In this document: positions 9,186-17,822 of the stretch, one piece after another
Layout of the letters: every line of letters begins with the position of its first letter
How positions within the stretch are numbered: the first letter of the stretch is position 1
Source of the DNA: a virus
Virus record (IMG/VR): IMGVR_UViG_3300023257_000007
Coordinates: 124,001-188,000 of that record
Direction: 5' to 3' (one strand)
Length of the DNA stretch: 64,000 bases
The notes under the pieces: generated by a model
Seen by the model: only the letters and a program-made list of their open reading frames with translations
Told to the model about the DNA's origin: nothing
Database searches by the model: none
Program-made: the position numbers and the translations under genes

Positions 9186-9365
9186 TTAAACATCAATCAT
9201 TTTTAGTTATATATAAGACACCCCAGGTCCAAAATTAACCAAAGTTCATGACAAAAAATGTCATTAATTAAAATTAAAAATTTCACCAACTTTTTCACAA
9301 CTTCAAAATACAAACTTGACAATCTGTGAAATATAATCTTTCACACAAAAATTAATTCATTATGA
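9186..9365. promoter_or_regulatory. Divergent control region upstream of uvsX with two inverted repeats
   Basis: This 180-bp non-coding region separates the minus-strand late block from the plus-strand replication genes. It holds ATGACA-AAAAA-TGTCAT (about 9248-9264). It also holds a perfect 7-bp inverted repeat, TGTGAAA (9325-9331) and TTTCACA (9339-9345), whose spacer contains TATAAT (9332-9337). A TTGACA lies at 9316-9321, too close (10 bp) for an ordinary -35/-10 pair. The palindrome around a -10-like hexamer looks like an operator. This is an inference from sequence. Confidence 0.4.
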
Positions 9366-10610
9366 ATGGCTAAAAGTACAGGAAAATTTGACTTTTCCAA
9401 ATTAACAAGCGTAGTTGAAGATATTTCAAAAAAGACCGCTATTATGATTGAAAAAGATAATAAACAAACATCTTTTATTGATACTGGTATTTATACTTTC
9501 AATGCACTACTTTCTAAAAATATTCGAACTGGCGGTATTTCAAAGAATAGAATTACCGTATTAGCTGGACCCCCACAATGTGGTAAATCTTATTTATGTT
9601 ATAATATTGCTAGAAATGCTCAAAAAGAAGGATATAATATTATTTATATTGATACTGAATTTTCAATTGAAAAACATGAAATGGAAAAATTCGGTATAAA
9701 TATTAGCGAAGATAGATTAATGTTAATAAGATCAAATAAAGTAGAAGATCTTAAAATAATGTTAACGCAACTTCTAGATAATCTTAAAACACAAAAACAA
9801 GATGGTGTTGATATAGGAAAAACAATCATATTCCTAGATTCAATTGGTCAATTAGCATCCAATAAAGAAGTAGAAGATGCTTTAGGCGGTAAAATTAAAG
9901 TTGATATGTCTAGAGCAAAAGCTATCAAATCTCTCCTTAGAATTATTAATAGTGATCTTGGATATTTAGATATTCCATTAGTAGCTACTAACCATGTTTA
10001 TATGACACAAGATTTATATCCAGTTGCTGTAATGGGCGGTGGTGAAGGAATCACATATACTGCATCTACTGTAGTTTATATGAGTATAGCTAAACTTAAA
10101 ACAGGTGAAGAAAATAAAGATTATAAAATGTATGTGTCTGATATTGGGCAATCTGGTGTTATAGTAACTGCAAAATCTAGAAAGAATAGATTAGCAAAAC
10201 CAATGAAAATTAAATTCGAAATTAATCATAACGAAGGAACAAATCCTTATAGAGGACTTGAAGTATTTTGTACTCCAGAAAACTTTGATAAAGTTGGTAT
10301 TGCAAAAGTTAAAAAAGTAGAATCAGGTCGAGGTAAAGCTAAGACAATAGAATATCAAGCTGGTGGTACTAAATATTACGTTAAACATTTAGATCAAAGT
10401 TTTTATGAAAAATCATTATTTAATGGTAAAATTTTCACTGATGAAGTAATTACTGCTCTTGAACCAATCGTTCAAACATACTTTGAATATTCATCATATG
10501 ATGAACAACAGAAAATCATGGATAATTTGGACTCTGAACACGCAAAATTTGAATCAGATACTGATTTTGATATTGATGGTGATAATGATGGGCAACTTTT
10601 TGATAAATAA
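9366..10610 (+). CDS. uvsX: UvsX/RecA-type recombinase
   Basis: 414 residues, close to T4 UvsX (391). Walker A is GPPQCGKS at 68-75 and Walker B is TIIFLD at 153-158. The IDTEFS string (95-100) is the usual acidic residue after the second strand. The L2-equivalent region includes ATNHVYMTQDLYPVAVMGGG, as in UvsX-type proteins. The acidic C-terminus (about 395-414) is typical of RecA-family regulators. It forms filaments on gp32-covered single strands and drives strand exchange. The partner genes uvsY and uvsW are on the minus strand at 41087 and 39467. It begins the plus-strand replication cluster after a 180-bp control region. I chose the ATG at 9366 giving MAKSTGKF; an out-of-frame ATG at 9362 overlaps it. 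Confidence 0.9.
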   Translation: MAKSTGKFDFSKLTSVVEDISKKTAIMIEKDNKQTSFIDTGIYTFNALLSKNIRTGGISKNRITVLAGPPQCGKSYLCYNIARNAQKEGYNIIYIDTEFSIEKHEMEKFGINISEDRLMLIRSNKVEDLKIMLTQLLDNLKTQKQDGVDIGKTIIFLDSIGQLASNKEVEDALGGKIKVDMSRAKAIKSLLRIINSDLGYLDIPLVATNHVYMTQDLYPVAVMGGGEGITYTASTVVYMSIAKLKTGEENKDYKMYVSDIGQSGVIVTAKSRKNRLAKPMKIKFEINHNEGTNPYRGLEVFCTPENFDKVGIAKVKKVESGRGKAKTIEYQAGGTKYYVKHLDQSFYEKSLFNGKIFTDEVITALEPIVQTYFEYSSYDEQQKIMDNLDSEHAKFESDTDFDIDGDNDGQLFDK

Positions 10611-10642
10611 AAAATAGATAAATTACAAAATAAATTTTTTAA

Positions 10643-11980
10643 ATGAGTAAAGAAACCCTAAACACAGGAATGGAAAAAGTATTCTTCCATTATATATTAG
10701 AAAACCCTAACCAGTTTTCTAATGTAGAACCGTATTTTTTCAGAAATGAAAATATACAATTTATCTACACTATTCTCAGAGATAACTATCTAAATAGTAA
10801 AAAGAAAATTGTACCAACACCACAACAAATCTTTGCAATGACAAAATTGCACGATCCCAATGGTAAGATATCCGACAATTTAATTAAAATGTTACTTAAA
10901 GGAGATAATAGTCAATATGAAAATGATTGGTTAGACCCTAGATTTAAAGCCTGGAAAATTTCTAATCTTGTTAAAAATAATGTTATGAAATCAATTGACT
11001 TTGTCAGAGGAATTGATGATGTAAACTATGATAATGTTGTCGAAGTTGCATCAAAAATTAATCAAATGTTTAACGAAGTTCAACTTATTGATACAGACGA
11101 AGATGATCTCGGAGATGATTTCGATGATCCAGAATCACATAAACAAGATTTTAATAAACATAAAATATCTACAGGTTGGAATTGTTTAGACAATATGATG
11201 AATGGTGGATGGGATTATGCATCACTTATTGTTCTATTAGGTGAAACCAATGTTGGTAAATCTATGTGGCTAAATAATATAGCAGTTAATATAGCAAACC
11301 AAGGTAAAAATGTTGTTTTTGTAACTTTAGAAATGGCTTCACATAAATGTATGAAGAGAATGGGATCAATGAGATTAAAAATTCCAGTTGATAGTTATGA
11401 TGAAAAATCAAAAGATTCAATCTTCATGAAAAATAAAATAAATCAACTTAAATCGAGTAACGGTGGTGTTTTTAATTCAACATCAGGCAAAATATATGTT
11501 AAAAAATTCCCAACAGGTGCTTGTACAGTTACAGATTTAGACAATTATATAACAAAATTAGAACAAGTAAAAAAAATTAAAATTGATGCAGTTTTAGTTG
11601 ATTATATTAATATTATGGGAATTGAAAAAGGTCTCGACTTCGCTAATATGCTTTTCCTTAAAGGTAAACATTTAGCTGAAGGTTTAAGATATCTTGCTGA
11701 CAAACATAACGTAGCATTAATTACAGCAACACAAACTAATAAATCAGTATGGGGCGCTTCGGATATTTCTCTTAGAGATATTCCAGAATCAAAAGCAGTA
11801 GCAGAAACTGCTGATGCAGTGTGGGCAATCATTAGAAACAGTGAAATGAAAAGACAAAATAAATATAGACTCAAAGTTTTAAAACTTAGAGATGGTGAAT
11901 ATAAAGATGAACAAATAAGATATGATTTTAACACTACTTTTCTTTCTATGGAAAATGATGAATTTGTCGGTACTACCTAA
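10643..11980 (+). CDS. Replicative DNA helicase, DnaB/gp41 family
   Basis: 445 residues. The N-terminal part (1-150) is helical. The RecA-like domain starts at ISTGWNCLDNMMNGGW (about 175-190), followed by Walker A GETNVGKS (200-207), the TLEM string (228-231) and Walker B IDAVLVDYIN (314-323). ATQTNKS resembles the sensor of DnaB-type helicases, and EAVAETADAVW-type residues near the end match the DnaB pattern ESxxIxxxADxV. T4 gp41 has the same order and size (475). It unwinds the fork 5' to 3' with a primase; no primase gene is visible in this window. It lies 32 bp after uvsX. Confidence 0.88.
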   Translation: MSKETLNTGMEKVFFHYILENPNQFSNVEPYFFRNENIQFIYTILRDNYLNSKKKIVPTPQQIFAMTKLHDPNGKISDNLIKMLLKGDNSQYENDWLDPRFKAWKISNLVKNNVMKSIDFVRGIDDVNYDNVVEVASKINQMFNEVQLIDTDEDDLGDDFDDPESHKQDFNKHKISTGWNCLDNMMNGGWDYASLIVLLGETNVGKSMWLNNIAVNIANQGKNVVFVTLEMASHKCMKRMGSMRLKIPVDSYDEKSKDSIFMKNKINQLKSSNGGVFNSTSGKIYVKKFPTGACTVTDLDNYITKLEQVKKIKIDAVLVDYINIMGIEKGLDFANMLFLKGKHLAEGLRYLADKHNVALITATQTNKSVWGASDISLRDIPESKAVAETADAVWAIIRNSEMKRQNKYRLKVLKLRDGEYKDEQIRYDFNTTFLSMENDEFVGTT

Positions 11981-12007
11981 AAATTTAGGTTAAAATATCA
12001 CAAATAT

Positions 12008-12694
12008 ATGGCTAAAAAGAAATCTGAAATTAATAATTTAGATGATATTTTTGATGGATTTGAGAAAGAAATAATAAATACAGAATCAGATGCAGAATCA
12101 GAATCAGAACTAGATACAGAATCAGAATCAGAATCAGATATAGAACTAGATGATGAATTTGTAAAAGAGGAAGAAGATGATTTTGAAATTAGATTTAAAT
12201 CCATTCAAAATAAACATAAATCTGAAGGTAAACACAGTCTTAATAGAGACACAATATTTAACGGTAAATTAGAAGAAAAAGTTGAAGATGAACAATATTT
12301 AACCGATGTGGATTACTATGATGTAAATCCAGCAAAAATTGAACAAGGTACTCAATTTGAATTTGAATCAAAATTCAATGAAGATTATATTAACCTTAAA
12401 GAACTAGAAAAAGATGTCTATGATCTACTATCAGAAAATACAAAACTAGATTTTACTGCTAATAGAAGAAAACCAAATAGACAAACCTTTAATTCGTACT
12501 ACCAAATGTTACTTAACGAACTTAAATATAAATATACTAAAAGTGAAATTTTTGTAACATTATCGTTTTACTTTACCGATAATATATTTAACATGTTTAA
12601 ACTTTTAGATAAAAAACATGCAACAATAATTATCATTGAATTAAAAAACAAAGGATACCTCGAAGATATTATAGGGGACTTTGATTTTCAATAA
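12008..12694 (+). CDS. Acidic protein of the replication cluster, unrecognised
   Basis: 228 residues. Residues 1-70 contain a striking acidic Ser/Glu/Asp repeat (SDAESESELDTESESESD) encoded by repeated GAATCA codons. Residues 75-140 are mixed. Residues 145-228 look like a compact helical domain ending in a hydrophobic and acidic tail (IIIIELKNKGYLEDIIGDF). It lies between the helicase and the ribonucleotide reductase with short gaps (27 and 16 bp), so it is co-transcribed with replication genes. The acidic N-terminus could mimic DNA or bind a basic partner. A helicase loader role is possible, but I see no motif to support it. Confidence 0.65.
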   Translation: MAKKKSEINNLDDIFDGFEKEIINTESDAESESELDTESESESDIELDDEFVKEEEDDFEIRFKSIQNKHKSEGKHSLNRDTIFNGKLEEKVEDEQYLTDVDYYDVNPAKIEQGTQFEFESKFNEDYINLKELEKDVYDLLSENTKLDFTANRRKPNRQTFNSYYQMLLNELKYKYTKSEIFVTLSFYFTDNIFNMFKLLDKKHATIIIIELKNKGYLEDIIGDFDFQ

Positions 12695-12710
12695 AAAATT
12701 AAACTAATAT

Positions 12711-15236
12711 ATGAATTTTTATGACAGAAACACAGTCTATGAATCTACATTAAAATATTTTAAAGGTGATCAACTCTCAGCTAATGTATGGATTAATAAA
12801 TACGCACTCAAAGACTCAAATGGAAATATATATGAACTTACACCAGATGATATGCATAAAAGATTATCTAAAGAATTACATAGAATAGAATCCAAATATA
12901 TAAACCCAATATCAGAAGAAGAAATATATGATCTTATCAAAGATTTTAAATATATAGTTCCACAAGGTGGTTCAATGTCAGGGATAGGAAATAATTTACA
13001 AACTGTTTCACTTAGCAATTGTTTCGTTGTTGGAAATGAAGCAGATTCATATGGTGGAATATTTATGGCGGATCAAGAACAAGCACAACTTATGAAAAGA
13101 AGAGGAGGAGTTGGTCACGATATGTCTCACATTAGACCAAAAGGTTTTCCTGTTAAAAATTCAGCATTATCATCAACAGGTATAGTTCCATTTATGGAAA
13201 GATATTCAAATACAACAAGAGAAGTTGCACAAGATGGTAGAAGAGGTGCTCTTATGTTATCATGTTCAATAAAACATCCAGATATTGAAGAATTTATAGA
13301 TGCTAAAATGGAACAAGGTAAAGTTACAGGTGCAAACGTATCTGTTAAAATTACCGACGACTTTATGAAAGCCGCTTTAGAAGATAGTGTATTTTTTCAA
13401 CAATATCCAATTGTTAGTGATAATCCAGTTATCGCAAAAGAAGTAAATGCTAAAAACATTTGGGATAAAATTGTGCATAATGCTTGGAAAAGTGCTGAAC
13501 CTGGTATAATGTTTTGGGATACTATGATTAATGAATCTATTCCAGATTGCTACTCAGATTTAGGCTATAAAACAGTATCAACAAATCCATGTGGTGAGAT
13601 CCCTTTATGTCCGTATGATTCTTGTAGATTACTAGCTATTAATCTTTATTCTTATGTTAAAGATCCTTTCACCAAAAATGCTAAATTTAACTATGAATTA
13701 TTTGGCGAACATGTAATAATCGCACAAAGATTTATGGATGATATTATCGATCTAGAAATAGAAAAAATTGATAGTATACTTAAAAAAATTAAAAGTGATC
13801 CAGAAAATCAATTAATCAAACAAGTAGAAATAGATCTTTGGAAAAAGATACAACATAAAGCTAAAGAAGGTAGAAGAACAGGATTAGGCGTAACAGCCGA
13901 AGGTGATATGTTAGCAGCTCTCAATATTAAATATGGTACTAAAAAAGGAACCGAATTTTCAGCAAAAATACACAAATTATTAGCTATCGAAGCATATACA
14001 TCATCTTGTATCATGGCTGAAGAAAGAGGCGCTTTTGAGATATATGATTTTGATAGAGAAAAGAACAATCCTCTTATTAAAAGATTATTTGAAGCAAAAC
14101 CAGAACTTGAAGAACTACACAAAAAACATGGTAGAAGAAATATTGCATTATTAACTATTGCACCAACTGGAACAGTATCTCTAATGACACAAACAACATC
14201 AGGAATTGAACCGGTATTTCAGTTATATTATAAAAGAAATAGAAAAGTAAATCCTAATGACAAAGATTCTAGAGTTGATTTTGTAGATGAAATAGGTGAT
14301 GCATGGGAATCATATAATGTATTTCATCCAAAATTCTTCAAATGGCTTAAAATTAATGATTACAATATTGAAAAAGTTAAGTTGATGTCAAATAATGATA
14401 TTGCTGTAGTAATTGAAAAAACACCTTGGGCTGGTGCAACATCAGCCGATGTAGATTGGCTTGAAAAAGTTAAAATGCAAGGAGAAATTCAAAAATGGGT
14501 TGATCATTCTATTAGTGTAACAGTTAATTTACCTAAAGAAGTAACAGAAGAAATGGTTTCTAAAGTATATGAAGAAGCATGGAAATCTGGTTGTAAAGGT
14601 ATAACAGTTTATAGAGAAGGTTCTAGGAGTGGTGTATTAGTTTCAACAAATGATGATGAAAAGAAAACACTTGAACAAATTATTAAAGAAAACAATGCTC
14701 CTCGAAGACCAAAAAATATGGAATGTGATATTCTTAGATTCCAAAACAAAGGCGAAAAATGGATCGGTTTTGTAGGTTTATTAGAAGGACAACCTTATGA
14801 AATATTTACTGGTATTATTGATTCTTTCAATATTCCAACATATGTAGAAAAAGGTGTGGTTAGAAAAATGAGAGATGAAAATGGTAAATCTAGATATGAT
14901 TTTGTATATGAAGATAAAGATGGATATGAAGTTATTATGACTGGTTTAAGTAGAGCCTTCAATAGAGAATATTGGAATACAGGTAAATTCATCTCTGCTA
15001 TTTTAAGACACGGTATGCCATTACCAAATGTAATTGCTTTAATGGACTCAATTAGTTTAGATGGTGATTATATAGGAACTTGGAAATCAGGTGTTAAGAG
15101 AATGCTTAAAAAATACATTAAAGATAATACAACAATATCAGCAGTTTGTCCAGAATGTGGACAAGATACATTAGTATTTAATAGTGGTTGTGTACAATGC
15201 ACAAACCCAGAATGTGTTTATTCAAAATGTGAATAA
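12711..15236 (+). CDS. nrdJ: Class II (adenosylcobalamin-dependent) ribonucleotide reductase
   Basis: 841 residues, one chain. It has SLSNCFV (Cys104), RRGGVGHDMSHIRP (130-142), STNPCGEIPLC (Asn292-x-Cys294-x-Glu296, the radical site) and DSCRLLAINL (Cys305, the partner of Cys104). APTGTVSLMTQTTSGIEPVF is also present. The C-terminal Cys cluster (Cys813, 816, 827, 830, 835, 840) ends in CVYSKC, the zinc-ribbon and redox tail usual in class II NrdJ enzymes. It makes dNTPs from ribonucleotides and works with or without oxygen, but needs host vitamin B12. No small subunit gene follows, which fits class II. The acidic gene upstream and the 100-residue gene downstream are in the same unit. Confidence 0.85.
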   Translation: MNFYDRNTVYESTLKYFKGDQLSANVWINKYALKDSNGNIYELTPDDMHKRLSKELHRIESKYINPISEEEIYDLIKDFKYIVPQGGSMSGIGNNLQTVSLSNCFVVGNEADSYGGIFMADQEQAQLMKRRGGVGHDMSHIRPKGFPVKNSALSSTGIVPFMERYSNTTREVAQDGRRGALMLSCSIKHPDIEEFIDAKMEQGKVTGANVSVKITDDFMKAALEDSVFFQQYPIVSDNPVIAKEVNAKNIWDKIVHNAWKSAEPGIMFWDTMINESIPDCYSDLGYKTVSTNPCGEIPLCPYDSCRLLAINLYSYVKDPFTKNAKFNYELFGEHVIIAQRFMDDIIDLEIEKIDSILKKIKSDPENQLIKQVEIDLWKKIQHKAKEGRRTGLGVTAEGDMLAALNIKYGTKKGTEFSAKIHKLLAIEAYTSSCIMAEERGAFEIYDFDREKNNPLIKRLFEAKPELEELHKKHGRRNIALLTIAPTGTVSLMTQTTSGIEPVFQLYYKRNRKVNPNDKDSRVDFVDEIGDAWESYNVFHPKFFKWLKINDYNIEKVKLMSNNDIAVVIEKTPWAGATSADVDWLEKVKMQGEIQKWVDHSISVTVNLPKEVTEEMVSKVYEEAWKSGCKGITVYREGSRSGVLVSTNDDEKKTLEQIIKENNAPRRPKNMECDILRFQNKGEKWIGFVGLLEGQPYEIFTGIIDSFNIPTYVEKGVVRKMRDENGKSRYDFVYEDKDGYEVIMTGLSRAFNREYWNTGKFISAILRHGMPLPNVIALMDSISLDGDYIGTWKSGVKRMLKKYIKDNTTISAVCPECGQDTLVFNSGCVQCTNPECVYSKCE

Positions 15237-15237
15237 T

Positions 15238-15540
15238 ATGTGGAAACCTAGAATAAAAAAGACAAAAGATGATCTCTACACAGAAATAAATCAAATTCTA
15301 ATAAAATCTGGTTTATCTGATGGAGAAAACTTCTATGGTTTAAATCACACAGAAGTTGTTACTATAGTTTACGAATATTGTAAGATATTAGAATTTAAAT
15401 TATATTTCAAATCTTTTAAAACTTTAGGAGTACCTCTAAGACAATTATATACTTGTTGTGAAAAACTTAGTATGTTAGAAAAAAAAGAAATACTGGAATT
15501 TCGAAAAACAATACCTACAAAGAAAAAAGATGACAAATAA
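15238..15540 (+). CDS. Small basic protein downstream of nrdJ
   Basis: 100 residues from the ATG at 15238, one base after the reductase stop (TAA-T-ATG). An upstream GTG at 15184 is in frame but would overlap the reductase zinc tail, so I prefer the ATG. The protein is helical and basic at both ends, with a hydrophobic core (EVVTIVYEYCKILEFKLYF) and a CC pair in LYTCCEKL. No family recognised. A strong terminator overlaps its last codons, so it is the end of the replication unit. Confidence 0.65.
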   Translation: MWKPRIKKTKDDLYTEINQILIKSGLSDGENFYGLNHTEVVTIVYEYCKILEFKLYFKSFKTLGVPLRQLYTCCEKLSMLEKKEILEFRKTIPTKKKDDK

Positions 15541-15553
15541 AGTCATCTTTTTT
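15523..15553 (+). terminator. Intrinsic terminator after the replication unit
   Basis: Perfect 12-bp stem: AAAAAAGATGAC (15523-15534), loop of 7, GTCATCTTTTTT (15542-15553). It overlaps the stop codon of the preceding gene and has a run of T on the plus strand. Confidence 0.8.
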
Positions 15554-15659
15554 GTAAAAATAAATCACATGAAAGTTAAATATAGATTTTATTAAATTAT
15601 TAAATAAAAAATCCCAAGCTGAATCAGATTTTATAAAATTTTCTGATAAATTTGATTTC

Positions 15660-15920
15660 ATGGACTATAAAATGTGTGTTGAAATTACTAAAATTATAGA
15701 ATCTATACATAATTATGATGATTTCGATGATGATTTCGATGGTGTGTCATGTTTTACAGATATTACAAATCTTGATATATTTTGGGATATTGGTGAATTA
15801 TCAAAAATAGTAACATTGACTATTCTTATTGGTAGTTCAGAAATATTTTTATATACTATAAATAATGATGAAATATTTATGAATGAAACTTGTTTCTATG
15901 TAATTCAACAATCTTATTAA
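15660..15920 (+). CDS. Small unrecognised protein, possibly 5'-disrupted
   Basis: 86 residues from the first in-frame ATG, acidic with an Asp-rich stretch (DDFDDDFDG) and several hydrophobic strands. The reading frame stays open for another 29 codons upstream (from 15573) and reads like protein, with a basic, hydrophobic start (LNIDFIKLLNKKSQAE). The only ATG there (15569) is in another frame and stops after 8 codons. It may therefore be an older gene with a frameshift near its start. The end overlaps the converging gene on the other strand by 44 bp. Confidence 0.5.
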   Translation: MDYKMCVEITKIIESIHNYDDFDDDFDGVSCFTDITNLDIFWDIGELSKIVTLTILIGSSEIFLYTINNDEIFMNETCFYVIQQSY

Positions 15921-16626
15921 ACTCATCTAATAGTTCTTCACTATTTTCAGAATTATCAATATATTCTTTTACCAATTCCTCTACATCAAAAGATTCATCA
16001 TTGATAGTTATTGGTTCAGTTATATCTTTAGGGTAAGTAATCTTCTTAAAATCAAACTTAGATAAAACAATATCAAGTTTAAGTTTATGTTCAATAGCAT
16101 TTTCCGTTAATTCTAATTCAATCCAATTATTCTTAACCCATTCTTTGTCAATGCCTTCTAACTCATCAACATTATCAATTTTGACTTTACCAAATCTCGG
16201 ACTAGTTGTATTTTCATAGAATTTGTGAGTTCCACTATCTTCATCAATAACTACAAAGCCAATTTTTTTATAATCTCTTTTCAATTGATATAATCCATCA
16301 ATTTCATAATTTGCATCTATTTTATCATAATACTCAATATTTGGATAATATTTGAAAATATAATTTTTCTTCGAATTTTCTACTTTTACAGGTAAAATAG
16401 TTGATATATTATCTAATATTATTGCAACATAATATAATATATCTATATTAATGTTTTGTCCATTAAATATGTTGCCAGTTATATGAAGTGTGTCTTCTTT
16501 ATTTGCATTTTTATGTAATAAAGGAATGAAAATATTATTAAAATAATCTTGCATCATTTTAAAAATATCAGAATCATTATTTTTCCATCCAAACAAGGGA
16601 TTAGATATAACAAAGTTTTTAGACAT
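15877..16626 (-). CDS. Degenerate metallophosphoesterase-like protein
   Basis: 249 residues, starting MSKNFVISNPLFGWKN. This lines up with the FISDxHFGHxN start of calcineurin-type phosphoesterases in phages, but D-x-H has become N-x-L. Residues 47-75 read LHITGNIFNGQNINIDILYY and then an ILPVKV stretch, matching LGDIFDxR...VLxxAxxLFxxISxILPVxVIxGNHD. Both Asp residues are now Asn, and the GNHD motif has become ENSKK. The metal-binding residues I would expect are therefore missing and it is unlikely to be a working phosphatase. It may serve as a structural or binding protein. The assignment rests on short motifs. Confidence 0.45.
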   Translation of the reverse strand: MSKNFVISNPLFGWKNNDSDIFKMMQDYFNNIFIPLLHKNANKEDTLHITGNIFNGQNINIDILYYVAIILDNISTILPVKVENSKKNYIFKYYPNIEYYDKIDANYEIDGLYQLKRDYKKIGFVVIDEDSGTHKFYENTTSPRFGKVKIDNVDELEGIDKEWVKNNWIELELTENAIEHKLKLDIVLSKFDFKKITYPKDITEPITINDESFDVEELVKEYIDNSENSEELLDEFNKIVELHRNKFHS

Positions 16627-16643
16627 GTCTTTTATATTAAAAA

Positions 16644-17111
16644 TTAACCAGAAAGTTTACTTTTACAAATATTACCTAATTGTCCTAATGCTTTATAATT
16701 AATATTTTCAAACATTTCCCAAGTGACTACTTCTACATCTTCAAATCTTTGTGTTTGTGGTCCTTGTAAATTATGAATTTGTTGTGGTTTAGGGTATGAT
16801 ATAACTTCATTTAAACTATTTTCACCAATAAACTGGTTTAATCCGTTTGGATCATTGGCAGGTTTTCTTTTTTTATTTTGTTGAATATAAGGATTGCTGT
16901 TTGTTTGTGGAACACCATTAACTTTAATCTCACAATCTATATTCCATCCATCATTAAGATTTTCATTGATTTGATATTGACTCAAATCTGGAGTCTCATT
17001 TAATGATTCCATATCATCATACTGTGGAGTTTCATTTAAAGGTTTTAATTCCTCTTCACTATTATTGTTTTCTTGTACTTGTTTAAATGCTTTTAAATAT
17101 TCCTCATTCAT
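16644..17111 (-). CDS. Low-complexity acidic protein
   Basis: 155 residues with a repeated phrase, LNETPxYDDMES and LNETPDLSQYQ (about 24-45), then an Asn/Pro/Lys-rich region (TNSNPYIQQNKKRKP) and a folded-looking tail (VVTWEMFENINYKALGQLG). No family recognised. It lies 17 bp upstream of the degenerate phosphoesterase gene on the same strand. The 5' region has TATATATAGAAAAA on the minus strand (about 17127-17140) as a possible late promoter. Function unknown. Confidence 0.55.
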   Translation of the reverse strand: MNEEYLKAFKQVQENNNSEEELKPLNETPQYDDMESLNETPDLSQYQINENLNDGWNIDCEIKVNGVPQTNSNPYIQQNKKRKPANDPNGLNQFIGENSLNEVISYPKPQQIHNLQGPQTQRFEDVEVVTWEMFENINYKALGQLGNICKSKLSG

Positions 17112-17144
17112 GACAAAATTTGTTATTTTTTCTATATATAAAAA

Positions 17145-17165
17145 AAACCAGTTATAAACTGGTTT
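17145..17165 (-). terminator. Terminator after the P-loop kinase gene
   Basis: Stem AAACCAGTT (17145-17153), loop ATA, AACTGGTTT (17157-17165). It has a T run on the minus strand (opposite 17141-17147) and overlaps the stop codon at 17164-17166. Confidence 0.7.
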
Positions 17166-17763
17166 AATTCAATGTATCTGTAAACTTAACAGTGGAAAAC
17201 TTTTTATTAAGTTGATTCTTTATTTTGTTCTTAAATGTATCATCCCATTCACCATCATATTTCAAATCATTAACAACAGATTTTTTAAAATCATTAAATT
17301 GTCTTTGAATAACTTCATAAGGTACATTTGATCTAATTTCACCATTATCAATTTGACTTCTTATTCTATGATTAGATATTTCTACACCAGGTCTAAAAAC
17401 AATAGCTGTTTTCTTAACATCAAGAAACTGTTTAATAGAGCTATTTCTTGTTGTACTATTTGTATTAATAGCATCTAAAACAGCCACACCATATTCTTTT
17501 AATAATACTTTAATTCTAGCATATGCAACTTCCCATGCTTTTTTAGATCTCCACCAATCTCCACTGTTTCCAGCATTTATGTCACCGTATAATTCTAATC
17601 TAATATCATCTGGCGCAATTCGAATATCATCAATTGTTAAGCCGTTCTTATCTAATATTTTTTTAACTTCTGGAAAATCATTTAAAAATACATTATTAAA
17701 ATAAGTTGATTTTCCGGAACCTGAAATTCCAATTGGAAAATATAGAATTGGTTTATTTGCCAT
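17164..17763 (-). CDS. P-loop polynucleotide kinase-like protein
   Basis: 199 residues. Walker A is GISGSGKST at 12-20, with an IRIAPDDIRLELYGD segment and a DAINTNSTTRNSSI string. This matches the D-x-T/N...R pattern after strand 3 in T4 Pnk-type 5' kinases (AAA_33/zeta-type family). The substrate could be a nucleic-acid 5' end or a small molecule. There is no attached 3' phosphatase domain as in T4 Pnk. It could take part in end repair of cut tRNA with an RNA ligase, but no ligase is visible here. It is followed by a terminator and preceded by TATATATAAA on the minus strand. Confidence 0.7.
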   Translation of the reverse strand: MANKPILYFPIGISGSGKSTYFNNVFLNDFPEVKKILDKNGLTIDDIRIAPDDIRLELYGDINAGNSGDWWRSKKAWEVAYARIKVLLKEYGVAVLDAINTNSTTRNSSIKQFLDVKKTAIVFRPGVEISNHRIRSQIDNGEIRSNVPYEVIQRQFNDFKKSVVNDLKYDGEWDDTFKNKIKNQLNKKFSTVKFTDTLN

Positions 17764-17822
17764 ATTATTACGTTTTTTGATTTAACTTTAATTTATATAT
17801 AAAACAAATATAATAAATTTAT

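Noticed and set aside
9316-9337. TTGACA and TATAAT as a sigma-70 promoter
   Set aside because: Only 10 bp separate the two, too little for this class. I kept the dyad around TATAAT as the main signal.
12008-12204. Antisense Ser/Asp-rich frame
   Set aside because: It is the reverse of the acidic repeat in the gene at 12008.
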